In this document: positions 46,601 through 55,221 of the stretch, piece after piece | Position numbering within the stretch: the stretch's first letter is position 1 | Layout of the letters: each line of letters starts with the position of its first letter | From: Undaria pinnatifida | Lineage: Eukaryota > Sar > Phaeophyceae > Laminariales > Alariaceae | Reading direction: 5' to 3' | Assembly (NCBI GenBank): GCA_012845835.1 | Contig: JABAKD010000016.1 | Span: 23,296,573 to 23,360,572, forward strand | Length of the DNA stretch: 64,000 bases | Made by a program: the position numbers and the translations under genes | The notes under the pieces: generated by a model | Seen by the model: only the letters and a program-made list of their open reading frames with translations | Told to the model about the DNA's origin: nothing | Databases searched by the model: none

Positions 46601-46723
46601 AAGATTGGAGACTCTAGTGACGACGGACAGCCAGCATCGAAGAAGAAGCGCAAGAAGCGCATCCCCTCTGCGGGGGAGCGCAACACCTCCAAGAGGCCTA
46701 GGAAGGACTCCTCCAGATCATGA
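34646..46723 (+). CDS. Mutator-like (MULE) transposase-type gene, eight exons, apparently intact
   Basis: Exons assembled by hand: 34,646-35,197; 35,357-35,473; 39,124-39,204; 39,978-40,295; 41,658-41,873; 42,669-42,826; 43,216-43,448; 46,452-46,723 (stop TGA). All junctions are GT-AG and phases close, giving about 648 residues. An N-terminal Cys/His finger (C49, C55, C68, H92, C95) is the DNA-binding type common in MULEs. The DDE core has SLDGAHLKG (D255), FTDGDKG (D322), RHCLQH and NPAESMNS (E420). A SWIM finger, CTCEGPQKMLLPCRH (C538, C540, C550, H552), and a basic tail with KKRKKRIPSAGE follow. The family excises or inserts Mutator DNA, and some members became plant regulators. No terminal inverted repeats were recognised around it. 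A further exon between exons 2 and 3 is possible. The start is the first ATG before the finger; a 5'-UTR acceptor (GGTTACAG) precedes it. Confidence 0.8.
35525..35790 (+). repeat. Intronic tandem repeat, three units of ~80-95 bp
   Basis: GCAGGCTAGACTCTGGGCTAT, CATCTTTGGTGGACTA and GGGTTTTACACCATA occur three times (near 35,549, 35,635 and 35,736). Each unit is preceded by a splice-acceptor-like TTTGCAG or TTCGCAG. It lies in the long second intron of the MULE-like gene. Confidence 0.75.
36110..36310 (+). repeat. Degraded repeat related to 3,420-3,765
   Basis: Shares GTCTGTTCTTCA, CACAACCAGTGAGCGTCC, GAGACGAGCTATGTGGTGAC and ACATGACCATGGCA-type blocks in order. Intronic. Confidence 0.5.
36519..36882 (-). 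mobile_element. tRNA-headed SINE, minus strand
   Basis: The minus strand starts ACCGGTCGCCCCCGTGATC, then the A-box-like CTAGACTAGTGGTTA and the B box TAGTTCGATTCCCACC (about 36,788-36,803). The acceptor-like ends TCGCC and GGCGA can pair. The body has CGCGATAAACCTTAAGGCAC and TGTGACCCCAGATCT. It ends at a T run at 36,521-36,531, an A tail on this strand. Confidence 0.6.
36883..39123. other. Remainder of MULE-like intron 2
   Basis: No exon or known repeat could be supported. The purine-rich part at 37,130-37,270 and a palindromic TAGACTACACTATGTTAATA patch at 38,690-38,755 are the only structures. A minus-strand frame of 81 codons at 38,404-38,649 has no recognised motif. Confidence 0.4.
40296..41657. 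other. MULE-like intron 4
   Basis: Intron between the DDE exons. It contains a palindromic patch near 41,065-41,125 (AGACTAGTCT, AGTACGGTAC) and a tRNA-like sequence at 41,446-41,540. Otherwise nothing is recognised. Confidence 0.5.
41446..41540 (-). ncRNA. tRNA-like (Leu/Ser-type) SINE head or pseudo-tRNA
   Basis: The minus strand reads TTGGTCAGCGTGGTTAAGAC (A-box-like D arm), a region long enough for a variable arm, and TTCAAATTCCCACC in the B-box position with two changes from consensus. No intact acceptor stem is seen. Confidence 0.4.
44105..45255. mobile_element. Foldback/MITE with CCACGG arrays, in the last MULE-like intron
   Basis: CGATTTTGGG flanks it at 44,095-44,104 and 45,256-45,265. 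Inverted ends share CTTTTTGGCGGAG followed by CCGCGG. Behind the left end is a ~400-bp array of degenerate CCACGGAAAC/CACGGC words (44,140-44,540). Behind the right end are the inverse CCGTGG words (44,945-45,220). A hairpin with an 11-bp stem, CGTGCTACCTC, sits near the middle at 44,754-44,784. A 9-10-bp duplication suits Mutator-type transposition. There is no coding capacity. Confidence 0.75.
45266..46451. other. 3' part of MULE-like intron 7
   Basis: A 111-codon frame at 45,825-46,160 (FKDEMDARIVRWQRATSHDM) has no recognised domain, and adding it is not required by the exon phases. Otherwise nothing is recognised. Confidence 0.4.
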
Positions 46724-47431
46724 TTTTTGGCGACCCTGATAAGTGCACCATGACTACTTCCGTGTATGAGGATATTGAGTAGACATCGTGACTGATGTAC
46801 GCACATGATGAGTATCTGATAGTCACCATGACTGCTGTACGATGGCTGCCGTATGCTCTGCTGTAGGGATCAGGTTGAGGGCTGGTGCTGTCTTGTCCGT
46901 AGTCTCTTGTTGGCATCGCTCGCTACCCAGTTATTATATGCTAATGATATGCAGCCAGCCTGGCTGCTGTGCGAAAACCGCCTTATGGCCCACAGTGCTG
47001 AGCGCTAATAGTGTGGTCGGTGCTCGTCCGGAGTGCATGGTTGTATATCGCTCTCGCTTTGCAGGTGTTGCCATCAACAGACTAGTGGTCGCTGTGTATG
47101 ATCCTCCGCTTTCCCTTGGAGCATGTTCAATTCGCATTGCAGCATAACGATGCTCTGAAAAATAGCTTTTTTGAGTGCACTTATAGCGTCGCCCTTTCAG
47201 TCGAGAATACCGTATTCCGCTAGACTGGTGGTCCGTAAAAAACTTGCTGACGCCGCGGGTTTCGTTTCTTCAGGCGCAGAAATAAGAAAATGCAATGACT
47301 CATCTCACGATAGGGGTTGCACGTTTTGAGCTAAAATGTCTCTGGCCCGTTGAGCTAACTCAAGTGAAGAACTAACGGTTTTTCTAAAATCCTTCTATTA
47401 ATACGAGGATAATTTGTTTGAGGACTAGGAA
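46724..47431. other. No recognised feature
   Basis: The 3' flank of the MULE-like gene. I see no obvious polyadenylation signal or terminal inverted repeat. Confidence 0.4.
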
Positions 47432-47537
47432 GACATGGAAGCGTGGGCGGGTTGCGCGAACGGATGCCTTCGAAGTCATGTTCGACATGGAAGCGTGGGC
47501 GGGTTGCGCGAACGGGTGCTTCCGAAGTCATGTTCCG
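47432..47537 (+). repeat. 53-bp tandem duplication
   Basis: ACATGGAAGCGTGGGCGGGT through GTCATGTTC is repeated head-to-tail with only a few differences, so it is a recent duplication. Confidence 0.85.
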
Positions 47538-48820
47538 AGTGATGATGATGGATGATGGTATTGAGCTCCTCGTGTCAGGAGCTAAGAAACTTTCTGCTGC
47601 ACCCCTACGGTGGGATGGCTCGAATATGCCATGAGTTCGAGAAGGTCTGTGCGCACCAGTTTGAAAGACAGATCGGTGGTTGGTGCGGACGGTTGTCTCG
47701 CAGGGTGTCGTTCTCGTTTGCAGCTTCCTCAAGCACGCACGTCACGGAGATATTATCACTGCATAGTTGATGTCGCTTTCGGTGTAGGGTCCACTGATTG
47801 TGGGAATAAACGCGCCCCACTAATTTGTAACAGACATCAGAATGTCTGTCTGTAAAGATAATAGTGCTGCAGTGTCATCCGAAGAGGCCTTACGAGATCA
47901 ACGGTGTTCGCGGAAAGCGTCGTTCTTCCTCCAAACGTGGACGGCCGACCATGAGAATGGAAATTCCGGTGTTAACCGCCTATGGTGCTGAAAATTGATG
48001 GTCTCAAACCTGGAACATTTGATCCTGGAAATGTTCACTCAATGATTGCTGCCAGCCGCGTCAACGATTGCCTGGGAAGCCTCAACGATAGAGTAGACGT
48101 CTGTACTGATAGTAGAATATGATCGTGTTTTTCCTGTGGTGACTACCTTGTAGGGCCTGTCAATTTCCTGACACTCTATTCAGGTTGACGTGTAGACCCG
48201 AGTGGCGGTCGTCGTCGAATGAATTATCGCACGCTCCGCTGTCTGCCAGCATGCTTATGCGGTCGGCACCAAGTTCATTCAAATGCAGTGGGTAGAGGGG
48301 CACCTAAATATGTCGATGTATGGATCACGCTGACAGCGGGGCAAGGTATTCCTTTTCCATTGCAGGGTATCAAGTGATTTAGCGATTTTCGTTCGGATCA
48401 AACTTGAAGTTTGCAGTTGCGGTGTCTGTTGTCGTGTGTTTTTTCTCGATTAGTCACGTTAAAAGTGGCCGAAGAGGTCGTTGTTTCATACCTGCTAGCG
48501 CCCGTACCTTACGTGGTATTTGTAAACCATCGCGACTCCCTTTGTGACAAATGATGTTGACTTGCTTGGTCTCGAGGGTCGGTCGCACTCACATGTTTCA
48601 TCATATATACGTTGGGATATGGTTGAATGCCAAGTGCGCTATGTAGTCATGTTTATAAGTTGCTCGCCCCGGACGTTCTTCTTTCTTCGTATAGCCAACC
48701 CGTCGCGCCGCCTTGATGTTTCATTTAGCATGAGGAGTGATGAACGCGCACCCAGGGGCACTTTATTAACGACGTACACGGGGTCACTATAGCGTAATGC
48801 GCTGCCAAAATGGGGGTACA
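47538..48820. other. No recognised feature
   Basis: Several short ORFs overlap on both strands without motifs. Nothing could be supported. Confidence 0.4.
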
Positions 48821-49261
48821 TTTGGCTAATGCGCCTCCAAAAAAGATGAAGCATGATGTCACACACAATGGCGACGATCGTAAGGCAGCTCACCTGCCTG
48901 AGGTTTGTGTATGGAATCTTCTGCTACGGTGAGTTCGGTGGTTCCGTCAGTTTTCGCTCCCCGCTCGATACAACGATGAGGTGGTTTTTTCGAAAATCTC
49001 GATACTTTCTCAGAATATCAAGTTTTGGAGGCGCACGATAGGATAATGTGCGCCCGGAAAATCAAAACATGTGAGTACATGCTACCACGCGAAACGACAG
49101 CGACCGAAGGATGATACACCTGCCGAGAGATTGTGTCTACGGCGCCTGAGGTCACGGTAGGTGCATTAGACCCGTCGGTCATTGCTCCTCGCTCGGGATT
49201 ACAATCGTGTTCGTTCATGGTCTAAATAATCAGGGTGGTGTTCGGTAACGATATTTTAGGC

Positions 49262-50030
49262 GGTCTCAGACGGGGCGGTACTGCCACTTGCCGGTAGTTT
49301 TGCTGACGGTAGTCAGTATTTCGTTATTTGACGGTAGCTACCTTGACGGAAACGGTAAAACCAAGATGTGCCGGTAATTATGTCGGAGGTGATAGGACAC
49401 GATGGTAATTTTTCGACGGTAGACGGTACTTCGATATCTGACGGTAACTGCCTTGACGGAAACGGTAAAACTAAAATATGCCGGCAATATTTTGGCGGCA
49501 ATGCAACACGACGGTAATTTCATGACGGTAGACGGTATTTCGTTTTTCGGCGGTAACGCCGTTGGCGGTAAACGGTAACACGAGAAATGCCGGTATTTGG
49601 CAATGTCGTTGGATACGTGCGTGCCTCACAGGCGAGCAAGCTACTTCTCTTTTCATCACATCGGGATTGAGCAGTCTCATGCAAACAACAACCACCGGAA
49701 AAACAAAAAAAAGGCGCCTACACAACAACATCCGCCACATGTCGCGCGGCATCCAGCACAACAAACTGCTGACGGTGCGATTCGGGCGGTATCCAGTGTT
49801 GGCGGTACTCTCTTGGCGGTATCTACAGTTGCCGGTTTTTATTTGCCGGTAAACGGTTAAACATCAACCTGACGGCAATTCCGTCTGACGGTAGCAAATG
49901 TGACGGCAGTTTCTTGACGGTAGACGGTAATTTAGTTTTCGGCGGTAACGCCCTTGGCGGTAGACGGTAACACGAGAATATGCCGGTAAACGGCGGAATA
50001 CCAGGACCGTCAGACGGGGCGGTAAAAACA
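49262..50030 (+). repeat. GACGGTA/GGCGGTA direct array
   Basis: Dozens of GACGGTA, GGCGGTA and GCCGGTA words, often as GACGGTAGACGGTA, spaced irregularly by about 10-30 bases and nearly all in one orientation. CAGACGGGGCGGTA occurs at both ends of the array (near 49,269 and 50,015). About 200 bp without the motif lie at 49,600-49,770. Confidence 0.75.
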
Positions 50031-50198
50031 ACGACGGGTAGAAGATACAATAGCTGTCGCTAAAACGAGCGACAGCTGATAGATGTAACTGTTGTCAGAC
50101 GTGTGCGCCCACGGGCCATTGGTTCGTGTGATTGCGAGGGGCGCCACAGGTGGAATAGAGCCGATGTGACGTTTGTTGTATTGCAATTGATGTGGTCA

Positions 50199-50870
50199 TT
50201 AGTTGGCCGCGACGGCGTTGAAGACGCCCTCGCCTGTGTACCTACCCCGCGTGCTTTGTGCTAAGTCCACCAGCCTAACCTCTTCCCGCAACCTAGCCTT
50301 TATGGTGTCGGAGTTTCCAAGCTTGCCTATCCTGTCGAAACTCATTGGCTCTACCATGAGGTCCGCTAGTCTTTTAGCCCTACTGAGACAGACGAAAGTA
50401 AGCCCCGTGCAGGCCTCCTTCCGCCCCAAGTCTATGACGGCCTTCTCTAACGTCTGCCCACTGTGATTCATGCATAGTGATGGCCCAGCAGAGCCTCAAC
50501 GGCAGTTGCGTCCTGACCTGCGTTCCGCCGTCCTGCCAAGTAGTGTCTACGGGAGAAATCGGCCCACACCCTCTATATCTCTCCTGAGACGACCATTCCC
50601 CCCCTGAGTGTACCCTCTGAACTTGACGACATCGGAAAGGAGTCGTAAAGGGGGAGGTTCGGCGGGGGCGCGTCGTCTGCAAACACCAACTCAACGACTT
50701 GGCCTCGAATGCCGTTCACGAGTCCAACTTGTTGTACAGGTTCTTCGTGAGCATGACCTTGGCTCCCTTAACTAGGTAGAGGTCCCTCTTCAGCCCCTCC
50801 ACCGTGTCTGCTGTCGCCCTTCTGGCGTTGGCGCGCGGACCGAGTTTGGGTCAATCGCCCCCAACGGACG
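50199..50870 (-). pseudogene. PIF1-like helicase fragment
   Basis: Minus-strand pieces in three frames: AKVMLTKNLYNKL near 50,780, then VNGIRGQVVELVFADD, then QLPLRLCWAITMHESQ near 50,490, and finally GQTLEKAVIDLG, GLTFVCLSRAKRLADLM and MSFDRIGKLG to the stop at 50,199. These are the C-terminal motifs of PIF1/RecD-type DNA helicases of the kind found in Helitrons and as free PIF1 genes. The Walker A half is missing, and the HESQ-GQTL junction and the LDS-LVNG junction are frameshifted. It is a captured, dead fragment. Confidence 0.75.
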
Positions 50871-51502
50871 TCTCTACATGATGACCTACTCTCACCACGG
50901 GACAGCAGTAGATACACTCAGCGGACACACCCCTAGCGGGCACACACTCCCCATGCCCGCTCTCCGCTGGCCACTATTGTCGCCCGATGCGCCCGTTGTC
51001 CGTGTGCTGCCCGCTGTGTGAGCGCTGTGTGCCGGCTGTGTGAGCGGTGTGTGCTGCTGCTTTTGCCCGTGTGGTCTGCTGTGTGCCGGCGTGCAAACTA
51101 TTTTGTGTGTTTTGTTGCTCCGTGGTGGTCTGCCTACACCTGCAGAGACTGGTCTAAAATCAAATGATCCCACACTAAAATCAAGTTTAGTCGAAGACAC
51201 GCACGCAAACTATTTTTTCTTCATGGGAGCCTAATTAAACTCGAACGATCCCAAACCGCAACACAGGGGGTTATAAATCCTGCGAGGGGGGCTCTTTGGT
51301 TGAAGTTGATCCTTAATCCTGCAAGCAGCAAGCCAGTTTTCATTGATTGCCTCACACACCCCACCCGCCCCACACAACGATATCACCTCCCCCTCCAAAC
51401 GCTCTTCTTCTACATCAATTACCACCCAGCCCTGTAGGGCACGGACACGAGGTAGATGCGGCTGCGCCGCCATAGCTAGGCCGGGGGGGGCCTCTCTCGG
51501 CT
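50871..51502. other. Interior of the TIR element, no gene recognised
   Basis: A GTGTG-rich stretch (GCTGTGTGCCGGCTGTGTGA) lies at 51,005-51,080, with short ORFs that have no motif. Confidence 0.45.
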
Positions 51503-52117
51503 GTGCTGTGGTGGGCTGCTACTACTACAGCTAGCTGCTGCTGCTGTGTCTTCTTCGCGTTTGTCGCCATACACATCCGTGCTCTTGTCTTTGGTTGTGT
51601 GTGTCGCCACACGCCCGCCCTTGTTTTACTCATCATGTATGTGTCTCGCATTTTCCGTTACAATCGTGCGCAGCCGCGTCCTAGCGGCAGATGGCAACCA
51701 CGTGTGAAAGGCTGCCGGACAGCAGCACGGGTGAAGTTCTGTGAGGGGGCGCGCACGTGCGTGCGCACACGGTGGCACTACTCCAACGCATCTCGAGGAT
51801 TGCCCACACACACGACGAATGCCGTCTGTCCCCAGTTTTTAGGACACAACATCCCAATCTACGAAGAAGGCGAACTGATTTCTGCTGTCACAGCAGTTAT
51901 GCGAGAATGTTTCCGGAAATTTCCGCCAAGAATTTTCCCAGTAATTCGTGATGGGCATGCTTTTCTAGTGATGGAAAAAAAAGGTTTCCAACTTACTTCG
52001 CAGGCATTATTCCTATCGGACCTGGAAGGCGTTATACACTCTCGATTTTTACTCTACGACTACCCCCTTATTTTGTTTAAATTTGACATTTCAATGCGAG
52101 GCCCAGGTGTAAATTAG
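51503..52117 (+). CDS. Hypothetical 204-codon ORF next to the right TIR
   Basis: Open from 51,503 to a stop at 52,117, only 25 bases before the TIR. Residues 1-40 are Cys/Ala/Val-rich, next to a CTG tract. The C-terminal ~95 residues look more protein-like (IPIYEEGELISAVTAVMREC, FPPRIFPVIRDGHAF). No family is recognised and no transposase catalytic residues stand out. It may be a diverged element-encoded protein or chance. Confidence 0.3.
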   Translation: MLWWAATTTASCCCCVFFAFVAIHIRALVFGCVCRHTPALVLLIMYVSRIFRYNRAQPRPSGRWQPRVKGCRTAARVKFCEGARTCVRTRWHYSNASRGLPTHTTNAVCPQFLGHNIPIYEEGELISAVTAVMRECFRKFPPRIFPVIRDGHAFLVMEKKGFQLTSQALFLSDLEGVIHSRFLLYDYPLILFKFDISMRGPGVN

Positions 52118-52628
52118 AAACTCGCTTCGAAAAAGCTCGAATTACCGAACACCACCCTGTTAAATAATCTTGCTATCTCAGAGCATTCTGCCGGGGCACT
52201 TCAGGCTATAATGTGCCCCCGAAAACATGAAGCATTCTGCCACCCACGATGACGGTGACCGCGTGAATGCTACATGCCCTACCTGGGGCATGTGCCGCTG
52301 CGGTGGGTGCAGTACTTCCGTCAGTCATTGCTCTCCGTTTGATACACAGACTCGCGGTTGTGTTCTCCAAAACATGATATCTTAGCGCAAGTTTCGGAGG
52401 CACACAAATAATATGGGTGTGCCCCCGAAATAGAAAACGGTTTATTAATAGTCTAGCATGCTACCACGCGCGATGACGCCGACTGCTGTAAGGTGCAAGG
52501 CCCGCCTGGGCGTTGCGCAAACAAGGCCGATGACTGCTGCGTGGGGTACGTTGCTGACCTACAAGACACTACACGAACGGTCTCTCGTGTCAACACGCTC
52601 TCAATCTTTTAACCGTTTGTTGCAGTTT

Positions 52629-52739
52629 GTTGCTCAGGGTTGTGAGCTAGTTTAGAACCCCTCTCCCTGAGCAAGCAGGTTGCGGGTTGTAGCCGTCGAA
52701 GTATTTCACGCGGCGAAGCTTCAACCAATCCTGAGCAAC
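52629..52739. mobile_element. 111-bp inverted-repeat element, copy 2
   Basis: Begins GTTGCTCAGGGTTG and ends CAATCCTGAGCAAC. Related to 15,820-15,937. An inner CCCTGAGCAA also pairs with the start, so alternative hairpins are possible. Confidence 0.65.
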
Positions 52740-53026
52740 GCTACCTCGCACACCCTAGTGACGTTTCTATCGTACAGTAACGGCTGATACTTACTGCTGA
52801 GCGAATACTACGCTCCGCAGCTGCTTTCGTCTATCTACCGCTTTTGCTGCTGTAGACTATTTGGCATAGACTAGACTGCGTACAGAGTATTTCTCTTGGC
52901 TCCGTACGAATTCGAATATATATACCGCCACTCAGTAAATACGTATGTATACGAAGGTGGCTCCAGCTGGGTCGTGTATCCGCGGGCCATCTGAACTGTG
53001 CCGACCTGTCCCCCCGGAAACGGAGG
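52740..53026. other. No recognised feature
   Basis: Short spacer with a TATATATACCGCC patch near 52,917. Nothing recognised. Confidence 0.4.
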
Positions 53027-53105
53027 CTCCACGGTGTATAAAGGAACGCGAAACGAGCCCTGCTCCGCGGTGTATAAAAGGAACGCGGGACGAGCCCAGC
53101 CAGGG
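53027..53105 (+). promoter_or_regulatory. Duplicated TATA-box-like block
   Basis: CGGTGTATAAA-GGAACGCG and CGGTGTATAAAAGGAACGCG follow each other ~38 bases apart, each followed by ACGAGCCC. They look like TATA boxes with a GC-rich surround, but no gene with support starts downstream on this strand. Confidence 0.3.
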
Positions 53106-53422
53106 CAACAATCTCCCGAGTAGTAGCGTCACCGACACAAATCACGCCGCTTCAGCATGCCGTGTTCCACGGGCCATGCCGTAATCCCTTACTGGCTCCT
53201 GCGCGACCGTAGCCTGCATATCGTACGTGTCCTCTCGGAATGATATCATACTGCTGCTGTGGTCGAAATAGATGGAGACCGCACTGGTATCGCAACAAAC
53301 TGCTGTGTTCAGGGTACAGTCAGGGTAAAAAGCACTGCAGCTGTACAGCAATACCTGGTGCAGCAGTAGATTCGCAGTCTCGTCCTCGAAATATGGGGGC
53401 GTGAAGGTGGTTCAGCTCTTAG
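53106..53422. other. No recognised feature
   Basis: Spacer with several TACTGCTG/CAGCAGT words. Nothing else. Confidence 0.4.
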
Positions 53423-54001
53423 CTACGGCCAACTGCCGCTGCGACAGGACATCCGCCGAAGTACCAGGTACTCGTATTGACCCTCTGCGTACAAGTACTG
53501 CTGTACGAGCCTTTCAATTTTTCTCAATAGGTTATTTTTAGAACTCAGAACTTGAGAACCCGAAAACGGCCAGAAACCCCGGGGCAATTTAGGTTGCCCC
53601 CCTGTGTTATATAATGTAGACTTACCGTCATATGTAAGCAAACGCTTCAAAATCTGTGTGAGAACCACGTCAAGGTTTTGGTATAAGATGCGTGATGTGT
53701 GATGTGTTCGATGTCTTCTCACCTTTTGCAGGGCCAGAGACTCTCTACGCGGATAACCGGCCAAGCCTCTGGGTAAGGTGAGTAGGGCGTGGTTCCATGC
53801 ACCTTCTATTGCGGATTTTGATGAGTGTTTCAACAGGCTGTGGCTCTCACTCGATGCCCTTTTCCGACCCCCAACAATCAGAATACCCGAGACTACGTTG
53901 TTTTTCGTCCTACGGCTAGTCGAGCTTTCTCGAGTTTGTTCTGTTTGCGCGAGAGCAAAGAGCAAGCATGAAAGCGAGCATGAGATCAAGCATGAGCCCA
54001 C
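53423..54001 (-). CDS. Hypothetical 192-codon ORF
   Basis: A minus-strand frame from an ATG at 54,001 to 53,423. The first ~18 residues (LISCSLSCLLFALA) are hydrophobic and could be a signal segment. The rest is basic and serine-rich, ending with RKIERLVQQYLYAEGQYEYL. No family recognised. The length exceeds chance only modestly at this GC content. Confidence 0.3.
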   Translation of the reverse strand: MGSCLISCSLSCLLFALAQTEQTRESSTSRRTKNNVVSGILIVGGRKRASSESHSLLKHSSKSAIEGAWNHALLTLPRGLAGYPRRESLALQKVRRHRTHHTSRILYQNLDVVLTQILKRLLTYDGKSTLYNTGGQPKLPRGFWPFSGSQVLSSKNNLLRKIERLVQQYLYAEGQYEYLVLRRMSCRSGSWP

Positions 54002-54016
54002 CGGCTAGCTTCAACA

Positions 54017-54065
54017 GCAAAGACAGAGAGCACCCTCTACCGTCTGAGCTAACTAAGCCCCCTAC
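54017..54065 (-). ncRNA. tRNA 5'-half-like sequence
   Basis: The minus strand reads GGGGGCTTAGTTAGCTCAGA then CGGTAGAG, which holds a perfect A-box/D-arm pattern (TAGCTCAG-CGGTAGAG) with a 4-base insertion before it. No T arm or B box follows at the right distance, so it is a tRNA fragment or SINE relic. Confidence 0.35.
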
Positions 54066-54122
54066 TCCCAGCTAACAGCAGCCTTGCCTGGCGTTTTTTT
54101 TCCCCGCTGCTTGAACTGTTCC

Positions 54123-54660
54123 TTAAAACTGACCCAAGGCGGACAAGCAATCCGAGGCGGATAGACCCCAACCCAACATGGAACGTAATCCCAGCAAAGG
54201 TGTCCCAGCTGTCCCGGCGGGCATTCCAGCGGGCATGTCGGCGGAGGGAGGGAGCGCCCCGTCCACCCCACCCTCTATTGTGATACCTGCGGTAGAATAT
54301 TCCAGTGACCCAGAGTCTGCTGGGGCGAGGCGAAGGGACCGTCTGCTTGGGTTATCGTCAAACAGCCGAGTTTCCTTGCGGCTACGAGTTGGGAAACGGA
54401 GACCGCTCTCCTTGAGCGGAGGGCACAACAGCGGTTCGCCGCCAGGTAAGCCTTGAGATCTCGCTCTGAGTGCAGGCTCGTTGTTCTGGCTCAATGCAGT
54501 GGGTACGGTGGATGCACGCGCAAAGGGATGGCGAAATTTGTTTGCTGTGTCGGCCTGTAGGGTGCAGCTTGCCTTGAGCATCGGATGGTACAAAGGTGCG
54601 AAGTTCGGGAGTTCGTACATCCCGTGTAGCTTCAAGCACGATTTCAAATTTTTTACTCAA
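54123..54660. other. Overlapping unsupported ORFs
   Basis: Both strands are open (54,178-54,456 plus, 54,123-54,647 minus). The plus frame is Gly/Pro/Ser-rich with an Arg-rich end (GARRRDRLLGL), loosely like a gag start. I recognise no domain, so neither is called as a gene. Confidence 0.3.
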
Positions 54661-54804
54661 TAATAATACTAAGTACCTGGTACGTCGTAACTGGCACGTA
54701 TACTACCGCGGTACCGCCGTGCAACACGGATGATAGCATACCCCTGCTGAGTAGCACGCCCCCCTTCAAAAGCACACCCGGCGACGCCCGGGGGTATTTT
54801 ATTT

Positions 54805-55221
54805 TTATTGGTGTTCAACCGTCACTTTATCACCGGGGGTACCTTGAATGCCACCCCACCTTCGGACGCACGCCTGAAAAGTATCAACTCCAAGGTATGC
54901 CCGATGGACACCGTCCACCCACAACACGCACGCGCTGGTATGGATACCGGTACCAACCTGGAGGCAACCACGGTTGCCGCGCATCACAGTAGTGGGCCGA
55001 TCGAGTAGTGGACCGGACCCCACCGGTACCTGCTGCTGCGCGCCTTGAGCAGGGACCGCGCCTATTTTTTCCGGGTCGACCCCGCCTACCGGTACTGATA
55101 CTGGTTGGTACTGATTGGTACTGCCGTGGCTCAATCCCCCACGTACCGGTGAAGTGCTTAAAGCTCCGGCAGGAGCGCCCAACGCAGGGCCCGATACTGC
55201 AGTTCCACAATCGCCAGCCAC
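54805..55221 (-). CDS. Hypothetical 138-codon ORF
   Basis: The frame runs from an ATG at 55,221 to a stop at 54,805. It is Gly/Ala/Val-rich with QYQPVSVPVGGVDPEKIGAV and a C-terminal KVTVEHQ. It has no recognised domain and no membrane segment. The DNA contains a local GGTACTGATTGGTACTG repeat, so low complexity may explain the length. Confidence 0.25.
   Translation of the reverse strand: MAGDCGTAVSGPALGAPAGALSTSPVRGGLSHGSTNQYQPVSVPVGGVDPEKIGAVPAQGAQQQVPVGSGPLLDRPTTVMRGNRGCLQVGTGIHTSACVLWVDGVHRAYLGVDTFQACVRRWGGIQGTPGDKVTVEHQ

Larger units (their letters stand above)
49231..52159. mobile_element. 2.93-kb TIR element inserted in the satellite
   Basis: CAGGGTGGTGTTCGGTAA at 49,231-49,248 is repeated exactly inverted at 52,142-52,159. 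The flanks are CTAAATAAT (49,222-49,230) and TTAAATAAT (52,160-52,168), a 9-bp duplication with one mismatch, or an 8-bp one with an extra T. The CAGGG ends recall hAT elements, but 9 bp would suit Mutator. No transposase was recognised inside. Confidence 0.8.
48825..52530 (+). repeat. ~210-bp tandem satellite, about four units, interrupted
   Basis: Units begin around 48,830, 49,027, 52,198 and 52,397. Shared blocks are GGAGGCGCAC or GGAGGCACAC, TAATGTGC-CCCGAAAA, GCTACCACGCG-GA-GAC, CACCTGCC or CCTACCTGG, and GTCA-T-GCTC-CCG. The second unit is split by the TIR element at 49,231-52,159. Each unit has an internal GTGC palindrome where units meet. Confidence 0.65.

Noticed and set aside
50199..50870. 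A complete Helitron
   Set aside because: Only the helicase C-terminus is present. No Rep domain and no convincing TC...CTRR ends were seen, and the surrounding element has terminal inverted repeats.
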